From: Candidatus Bathyarchaeota archaeon CG07_land_8_20_14_0_80_47_9
GTDB taxonomy: Archaea > Thermoproteota > Bathyarchaeia > Bathyarchaeales > Bathycorpusculaceae
NCBI GenBank assembly: GCA_002779555.1
Contig: PEWI01000082.1
Coordinates: forward strand, 1 to 5,076
Length of the DNA: 5,076 bases
Direction: 5' to 3'
Under the pieces are notes generated by a model, which did no database searches, had not been told where the DNA came from, and saw nothing but the letters and a program-made list of their open reading frames with translations. The first letter of the stretch is position 1. Each line of letters starts with the position of its first letter. A program made the translations under genes and the position numbers. Below are positions 4,633-5,076 of this stretch, piece after piece.

Positions 4633-5076
4633 CGTGTATTGAAATCCGAAACGTACTTGGGAGAGACTGAGATTTGTCAAACAGAACGGATTCATTTGGA
4701 AGATTACTCTGTCCTCCTCCTACAAAGTTCAGTTCACATGCCCAAACCTAAAGCGAAGAAAGGAATGGCATATCATAGAGGTAAGCTGGGAGCTAGAAAC
4801 CTCATTTTGCAACACAGCACTCAATAGCGCGCGTGGAATTTGACAAGATGAGATGTCATGGGAGAAATGGTGCCGTCACATGCTCTGTGGAAGGGACTTG
4901 AACCCGTTTGGGTATGGGTGCGCTAGAAGCTTAAACCCTATTAGGTGTGGTACAGGAATGGCTTCAAACTCTCGTTCAAACACTTCGGAATACTCATGTT
5001 TTATGAGTAAGAACTAGCTGATTTGTGTTTGAATTGGTCACATTTTACTCGCAATTTCGCTATACAGACGGGAGCC
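4633..5076. other. Right-end stretch without a confident gene
   Basis: A plus-strand frame continues to TAG at 4825-4827. Its only internal ATG, at 4738, would give a 29-residue basic peptide beginning MPKPKAKKGMAYHRGK; I see no ribosome binding site and no family, so I do not call it. Beyond 4827 no frame is persuasive. The region does hold a partial tRNA-Leu-like signal on the minus strand (4891-4940) and a nested inverted repeat (4975-5033). Confidence 0.5.
4975..5033. repeat. Nested inverted repeat, possible structured RNA
   Basis: TTCAAACAC at 4975-4983 is the exact inverse complement of GTGTTTGAA at 5025-5033. Inside it, TACTCAT (4991-4997) pairs with ATGAGTA (5003-5009) around a five-base loop, and a TTC/GAA pairing (4984-4986 with 5011-5013) can extend the inner stem. 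The TTCAAAC heptamer also occurs once more at 4963-4969. The arrangement forms an extended stem with one internal loop on either strand. No known RNA family is recognised. Confidence 0.5.

Overview
The window reads as a fragment of an archaeal chromosome. Four proteins of the archaeal information-processing and chromatin machinery are recognisable: transcription factor B (TFB), transcription factor E alpha subunit (TFE), the chromatin protein Alba, and a protein ending in a single OB fold of the RPA/SSB kind. Alba together with a crenarchaeal-SSB-like OB fold, moderate GC content and large intergenic gaps suggest a TACK-group archaeon, perhaps Bathyarchaeia-like. That lineage guess is inference from the protein families; the sequence alone does not settle it.

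Layout, left to right. Positions 1-458 carry no convincing large gene. The + strand is strikingly pyrimidine-rich from about 118 to 330, and a 24-codon lysine-rich mini-ORF with a strong ribosome binding site lies on the minus strand at 175-249. TFB is on the minus strand (459-1430 by the preferred start, frame open to 1499). A short intergenic region holds its promoter, and TFE runs divergently on the plus strand (frame 1724-2332, true start probably 1835-1844). Two general initiation factors that act in the same preinitiation complex are therefore head to head.

Positions 2333-3647 (1.3 kb) have no confident gene. They hold a small hairpin, a T-rich terminator-like tract, a 20-bp-arm imperfect hairpin, and several short minus-strand frames, one strongly acidic, that may be small genes or remnants of decayed ones.

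A two-gene plus-strand cluster follows: a TATA-like box and ribosome binding site, Alba (3648-3932, TTG start) and, 12 bases later, the OB-fold protein (3945-4607), whose N-terminal half I cannot assign and which begins with an AT-hook-like basic motif. The pairing suggests co-expression of a double-strand chromatin protein with a probable single-strand nucleic acid binder. The last 470 bases have no convincing gene, but do contain a palindrome and tandem repeat directly after the OB gene, a partial tRNA-Leu-like signal, and a nested inverted repeat that could be a structured RNA.

The best leads for something undescribed are the unassigned N-terminal domain of the Alba-linked OB protein, the head-to-head tfb/tfe arrangement, and the structured non-coding segments at 3276-3319 and 4975-5033. 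I do not see a mobile element, CRISPR array, rRNA or complete tRNA.
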